From Phycisphaerales bacterium (GTDB lineage: Bacteria; Planctomycetota; Phycisphaerae; Tepidisphaerales; Tepidisphaeraceae): a stretch of 64,000 bases of DNA. The translations under genes and the position numbers were made by a program. Shown here in pieces: positions 60,296 to 64,000 of this stretch (position 1 is its first letter; each line of letters starts with the position of its first letter). A model generated the notes under the pieces. That model saw only the letters and a list, made by a program, of their open reading frames with translations, searched no databases and was not told the DNA's origin. The stretch lies in NCBI GenBank assembly GCA_020853095.1, contig JADYZN010000039.1:1-64000 (forward strand), read 5' to 3'.

Positions 60296-63200
60296 ATGGC
60301 TGAAGAATCACCTTTGAATGGCAGGCCTGCCGGCAACGCTCCGTCGCTGATCCCGCAGGGTCATCACCTGGGCAAGCCGCCGGTCCCGTTGAATCGGCCG
60401 GCCACGCTGATCGGGGCAAGGCACAATGCGCACCTGCATCTGCTGTCCCGCCACGTCAGCAAGGCGCACGCGCTGATTGTCAACGAAGAGGGGCATCTCT
60501 ATCTGCGGGACCTGCAAAGCCGCACGCATACATTTGTCAATGGAGAAGCGGTCACGGAGGCGGATCTCAAGCCCGGAGACGTGATCGACGTGGGGAGTTT
60601 CCGGTTTCGGGTTTCGGCCAAGGCCAGGGTGCGGTCAAAAGAGGCATCGGGCGCACCGCCGGCGGCGATGCACGTCAATGGCGGAGAGATGCCGATCCCG
60701 CTGGAACAAAGGGTGATCCTGATCGGGCGAAGGCCGACGTGCGATATTTCACTGATTGAAGAGAGCGCCTCGACCGCCCATGCCGTGATCTATGAATATG
60801 CCGGCGGACGGATGATCCGCGATCTGGGGTCGCGGACGGGGACTTTTGTCAACGGCCGGAGGGTTCGCCAGCAGGCGCTGGAGTTCGGCGATCAGGTTCG
60901 CATCGGCGAGACGGACATGCGGTACATGCCGGCCGAGGAACAGCCGGCGGAAGTTGACGAGCTGGAACATCTGGTGGGGACCGCGCCGCTGGGGGTGGAA
61001 GGGACCGACCGGGCCGTTTCCAGAGCGGAATCCCCGGCGGAGGATCCATCGCTGGTTGATCAGGAAGCGGCTTTGCCGCCGACCGAGCCGTTGGATGTGT
61101 CGGGCGATACGGCCATCGACCTGGATCATGATCCGGATGTGGGAAATGGGAACGACACGGCGACCATTCCCATTCCGCTTGCGGATGTCGATGCGGGCCG
61201 ACATGAACCGAAATTGTCGGATCAGGTGGTGGAGGAGCCGGAAGGGGAACAAGAACCGGAATCCGATCCGCCGCAGGTGCTGGTCTCCCGTGATCTGCAC
61301 GAGGAGAAGCTGAGTTCATCGGCGACGCATCCGGATTTGCAGAAGGCGGCGGCGGAGGCTTTGGAACAGGCGAACGAATCGCCGGCCGATGTGCAGGCGG
61401 AAGAAGAAGCTGTTGAAGATGAAAAACCCGTTCCGGTGACGGAGTTGGATGGGGTGGATTTCGGGCCTCCAAAGCTGGATATGCCCGAGCCATCGCCCGA
61501 TCCGTTGGCGGGGGTGGACCTGGCCGATGAATTGAACGAACCGCCGGCGATTGATCAGCCGGTGGCGCCGTTGGATTTTACGGTGGATGATCCGTCGGCC
61601 GGTCCGATTGATGAGCCGGAAAAGCCGCTGATCGCGATGGATGTGCCGGAGACGAAACAGCAAAATCCGCCCGCGGATGAAGAACCCATCGATTCAGCGC
61701 CGACGCCGGTTTCCGTGACGCCGAGGCGAAAAGTTCGAAGACGTTCGCCAAAGGACCGAGCCCGCGAATCGGTGATGGAGAAGACCGAGCCGACGCCGGA
61801 ATCGGCCCAGGGATTGAAAGAGATCATTGGTGAATTGCCGGGCATCGCGCCGGCATCGGCGGAAATTTCCGACAGCCAGTTGGACAGGGCGATCGAGCAG
61901 TTCAGCGGCAGCCGGAACGACCCGGTGGTGGAATCGGCGGATGATGAGATCTCGGTTGAGGATCTGCTCAAGCCGGTGTCGGAAGATGAAGTGCCGCCGC
62001 TGGAATTGAGCGTGGAAGAGCCGCCGATCAAGCCCATACCGCCGGTGGTGGAGGAGGAGAGCGAACCACTGAAGCTGGAAGGGCCGGAACCAACCGTCGC
62101 GGACGTTGAACCGGTGGAGCAAAAGGAAGATGAGCCGCTTAAGCCGGAAATTGCGCCACCTGTGCCCGAAAAGCCCCGTGCGGTTGAGCCGGTGAAGATG
62201 GTGGGGATTTCGCCGCCCGCGGAACAATCGACCGAATCCATCGGGTATCTGGGCGGGATGCCGTTGCAGTTGCCGAAATTGCAGGAGCCGGTTGAGGCCG
62301 CTTCCGCCCCATCGACAGAGCCGCCGCTGGAACACCCGCCGCTGCGAAGGCCGGGGATGGTGATGCCGCCGCGACCCAAGGTCAAACCATCGGCGTTCGC
62401 ACGACAGCGGGTGCAAGTGCCGGCGGAAGAAACGCCGGTCTTTGAGGATGTTGAGGTTCCGCCATTCGCCGGCGGGGCGACGGCGGCGCGCGGACAGGTG
62501 ACAACGGGGTTTGATGGCCTGGCGATGCCGCCGGTGCGCGAGGTGGACGTCTTTTCGCAGATGCAATCGCCGGCATCGGATGATCCGGTGTTCGGGGGCG
62601 AGGGGCATGGGGTTGCCGATGCGCCGGCGGCCGAACCCTCGCACGACACGGCCGAAGATCATGCCCATGCGGCACAAATGCAGCCGCCACGCGACCCATT
62701 TGGAACGGTTCCGTTGGCGGCGGCCATCCCGCCGGGAAAGACCGCCGAACGTCGCGGGGGCGGGGATGCGCCGAACATTCCGCCGACCAAGCGCAAGCGA
62801 TGGAGCGTGCCGTTGCTGGTGTTTTTGATGCTGCTGTGCGCGGCGTTGGCGGGGGGCGGAGCGTGGTATCTGATGCCCCGGCAGTCGCGGGTGGAGGCGG
62901 CGATCACGTTTGTAAACCTGTCCACCGAGCAGTCGCGCCGGCAGATCGACCAGCAGTTGCAGACGATGCTGGGGGAGGCGGAGATGCGCAGCAGCGCCAA
63001 GGCGATCTACCGCGTGAAGCGCGGATCGGAAGCCGAGGCGGGGTTTCTGGACGATGCGGTGGACTATACGCGGATGCTGAGCGAGGCGAAGTGGACGGGG
63101 CCGGATTCATCCACCTGGGTCATCGGTCGTCAAAGCGCGGCGGCCGGCGCCGATGAGGCGAGATTGACGGCGTTGATGTCGGCGCTCTACGCCGATCAGC

Positions 63201-64000
63201 GGATCGCCGATCAACGGCTGGCGTATGAGAAGGTGAAACAGCAACTGCGGGATTTGAACGGCGCGATTGAACAATCGCAGCGGATGGTCGAACAACGTTC
63301 GGCGGAGATCGCGGAAATCGAAGGCCGACTGCACGGATTGCGCACGGCCGGGGATCTGGCGGCATTGGAACGGGAAGCCGCCGCCGCCGAAAAATCATGG
63401 CACGAAGCGGCCGAACGTTCGGTGCAACTGAAAGGGGAGCTGGAACGCGCTCGCCAGTCGCCGACGACGCGGCCGGGAACGCCCTCATCGGTCGCGGCGG
63501 CGCTGGCGGACGATCAGGAGCTGCGCAACATGCGCGCCTCGCTGGACGATTTGAAGATGCGTCTGGAGCGCGTGCGCGTCAGCAGCCATTCGCAGGCGGA
63601 TGAGGCGCGCAAAAGACTGGACGATGCCGCGCAACGGCTGCAGCAGCAGATCGCGGACGTGCAACGGCAGATGCGCGACAACCCGGAATTGCAAAATTAC
63701 GTCGCGGCGGTGGCGGAGTTGCAAAATGCCGTGCAGGAACTGACGGCCGAGTTCATGCAGGGTCAGAAGGAACAGGCCGATCGCATCGCGGGGTTGAAAC
63801 GGCTGCTGGATGAAAAGATGGAGGCGCGGCGGAGCAAAATCTGGGAGAACGACAAGGAATTGAAGGACCTCAACGAACAGTTGGCGCTGACCAGCCGGCA
63901 ATACAACGCCGCGCTGAGCGGGGGCGATGAGACGGCCCAGCAGGCGGAAAAGCTCAAGGAGGACGTGAGCCGGCTGGAGGATCAGATTCGCCGCCGGCGT
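60296..64000 (+). CDS. Tandem-FHA-domain protein with long acidic linker and coiled coil (partial)
   Basis: Open for 1235 codons from the ATG at 60296 to the window end, so the C-terminus is missing. Two FHA domains lie near residues 35-105 ('LIGARHNAHLHLLSRHVSKA', 'RDLQSRTHTFVNGEAV') and 125-205 ('ILIGRRPTCDISLIEESAST', 'RDLGSRTGTFVNGRRVR'), which bind phosphothreonine peptides. Residues about 220-830 are a Pro/Glu-rich, probably disordered linker. One membrane helix follows near 838-860 ('VPLLVFLMLLCAALAGGGAW'), and the rest is coiled coil ('AYEKVKQQLRDLNGAIEQSQ'). It may link a Ser/Thr-kinase signal to the envelope. No kinase lies nearby. Confidence 0.88.
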   Translation, partial: MAEESPLNGRPAGNAPSLIPQGHHLGKPPVPLNRPATLIGARHNAHLHLLSRHVSKAHALIVNEEGHLYLRDLQSRTHTFVNGEAVTEADLKPGDVIDVGSFRFRVSAKARVRSKEASGAPPAAMHVNGGEMPIPLEQRVILIGRRPTCDISLIEESASTAHAVIYEYAGGRMIRDLGSRTGTFVNGRRVRQQALEFGDQVRIGETDMRYMPAEEQPAEVDELEHLVGTAPLGVEGTDRAVSRAESPAEDPSLVDQEAALPPTEPLDVSGDTAIDLDHDPDVGNGNDTATIPIPLADVDAGRHEPKLSDQVVEEPEGEQEPESDPPQVLVSRDLHEEKLSSSATHPDLQKAAAEALEQANESPADVQAEEEAVEDEKPVPVTELDGVDFGPPKLDMPEPSPDPLAGVDLADELNEPPAIDQPVAPLDFTVDDPSAGPIDEPEKPLIAMDVPETKQQNPPADEEPIDSAPTPVSVTPRRKVRRRSPKDRARESVMEKTEPTPESAQGLKEIIGELPGIAPASAEISDSQLDRAIEQFSGSRNDPVVESADDEISVEDLLKPVSEDEVPPLELSVEEPPIKPIPPVVEEESEPLKLEGPEPTVADVEPVEQKEDEPLKPEIAPPVPEKPRAVEPVKMVGISPPAEQSTESIGYLGGMPLQLPKLQEPVEAASAPSTEPPLEHPPLRRPGMVMPPRPKVKPSAFARQRVQVPAEETPVFEDVEVPPFAGGATAARGQVTTGFDGLAMPPVREVDVFSQMQSPASDDPVFGGEGHGVADAPAAEPSHDTAEDHAHAAQMQPPRDPFGTVPLAAAIPPGKTAERRGGGDAPNIPPTKRKRWSVPLLVFLMLLCAALAGGGAWYLMPRQSRVEAAITFVNLSTEQSRRQIDQQLQTMLGEAEMRSSAKAIYRVKRGSEAEAGFLDDAVDYTRMLSEAKWTGPDSSTWVIGRQSAAAGADEARLTALMSALYADQRIADQRLAYEKVKQQLRDLNGAIEQSQRMVEQRSAEIAEIEGRLHGLRTAGDLAALEREAAAAEKSWHEAAERSVQLKGELERARQSPTTRPGTPSSVAAALADDQELRNMRASLDDLKMRLERVRVSSHSQADEARKRLDDAAQRLQQQIADVQRQMRDNPELQNYVAAVAELQNAVQELTAEFMQGQKEQADRIAGLKRLLDEKMEARRSKIWENDKELKDLNEQLALTSRQYNAALSGGDETAQQAEKLKEDVSRLEDQIRRRR

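Noticed and set aside
61555-62677. Two minus-strand open frames of more than 320 codons inside the FHA gene
   Set aside because: Low-complexity Ser/Gly- or Arg-rich products opposite the acidic linker; no motif and no ribosome-binding site, so shadows of the linker.

Overview
The window is a 64 kb, GC-rich chromosomal segment that looks planctomycete-like, most probably class Phycisphaerae. Supporting signs are two exported proteins with PEP-CTERM tails, an H-X9-DG-like pseudopilin, a large N-terminal 'LEGR' surface protein, many lipoproteins with TTQP/TTRP linkers, and housekeeping genes scattered rather than kept in classical operons. This assignment is an inference from gene content only.

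Layout. (1) 1-9600, all minus strand except the IS: a carbohydrate/surface-glycan cluster. It runs from a LacI-type regulator through a pseudopilin-like protein, a large secreted TIM-barrel-like protein, a LamG PEP-CTERM protein, a beta-helix PEP-CTERM protein, an alpha-galactosidase-like protein and a ceramidase-like hydrolase. A membrane-protein gene at its end is cut by an ISL3-like insertion sequence that leaves the window. Palindromic TTAACCGGTTAA-type sites sit in the regulator promoter and in front of the galactosidase-like gene. (2) 9737-17100: small housekeeping genes (PD-(D/E)XK-like protein, DCC thiol protein, DNA polymerase III delta', TruA, YdjY-like protein, lipase-like protein, ferredoxin-NADP reductase, membrane-anchored HTH protein). 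(3) 17102-23378: parB with a perfect parS next to it, then a fragmented complex I cluster (nuoD, nuoE, nuoF) interrupted by a hicAB toxin-antitoxin pair, a phosphatase and small genes. (4) 23620-31686: RTX/PKD/beta-helix surface protein, DUF89 phosphatase, two clpP genes around a VOC protein, lipoproteins, polyferredoxin and a CDF metal transporter. (5) 31733-44100: glutamate-family dehydrogenase, DapF, HEAT and TPR proteins, AI-2E-type permease, a membrane-anchored sigma-4-like protein, histone-deacetylase-family hydrolase, VTT protein, lipoprotein and flavin reductase. (6) 44212-51190: GT-C glycosyltransferase, RMD1-like protein, RluD, TatA, RNase III. (7) 51541-58301: the most unusual locus, described below. 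(8) tRNA-Leu, purH and a giant tandem-FHA protein that runs off the right edge.

The strongest candidate for an undescribed system is the two-gene unit at 51541-58301. The first gene encodes an 1828-residue protein with a DUF4062/TIR-like N-terminus, an nSTAND-type P-loop NTPase, one transmembrane helix, 26 full copies of a 32-residue YD-like repeat and a C-terminal PDZ domain. It is translationally coupled (ATGA) to a DUF4105 membrane protein with a conserved His/Cys pair. The architecture suggests a signalling or conflict NTPase that senses something outside the cytoplasm; that function is inference.

Start codons were chosen from Shine-Dalgarno spacing, overlap with neighbours and family length; doubtful starts are marked.
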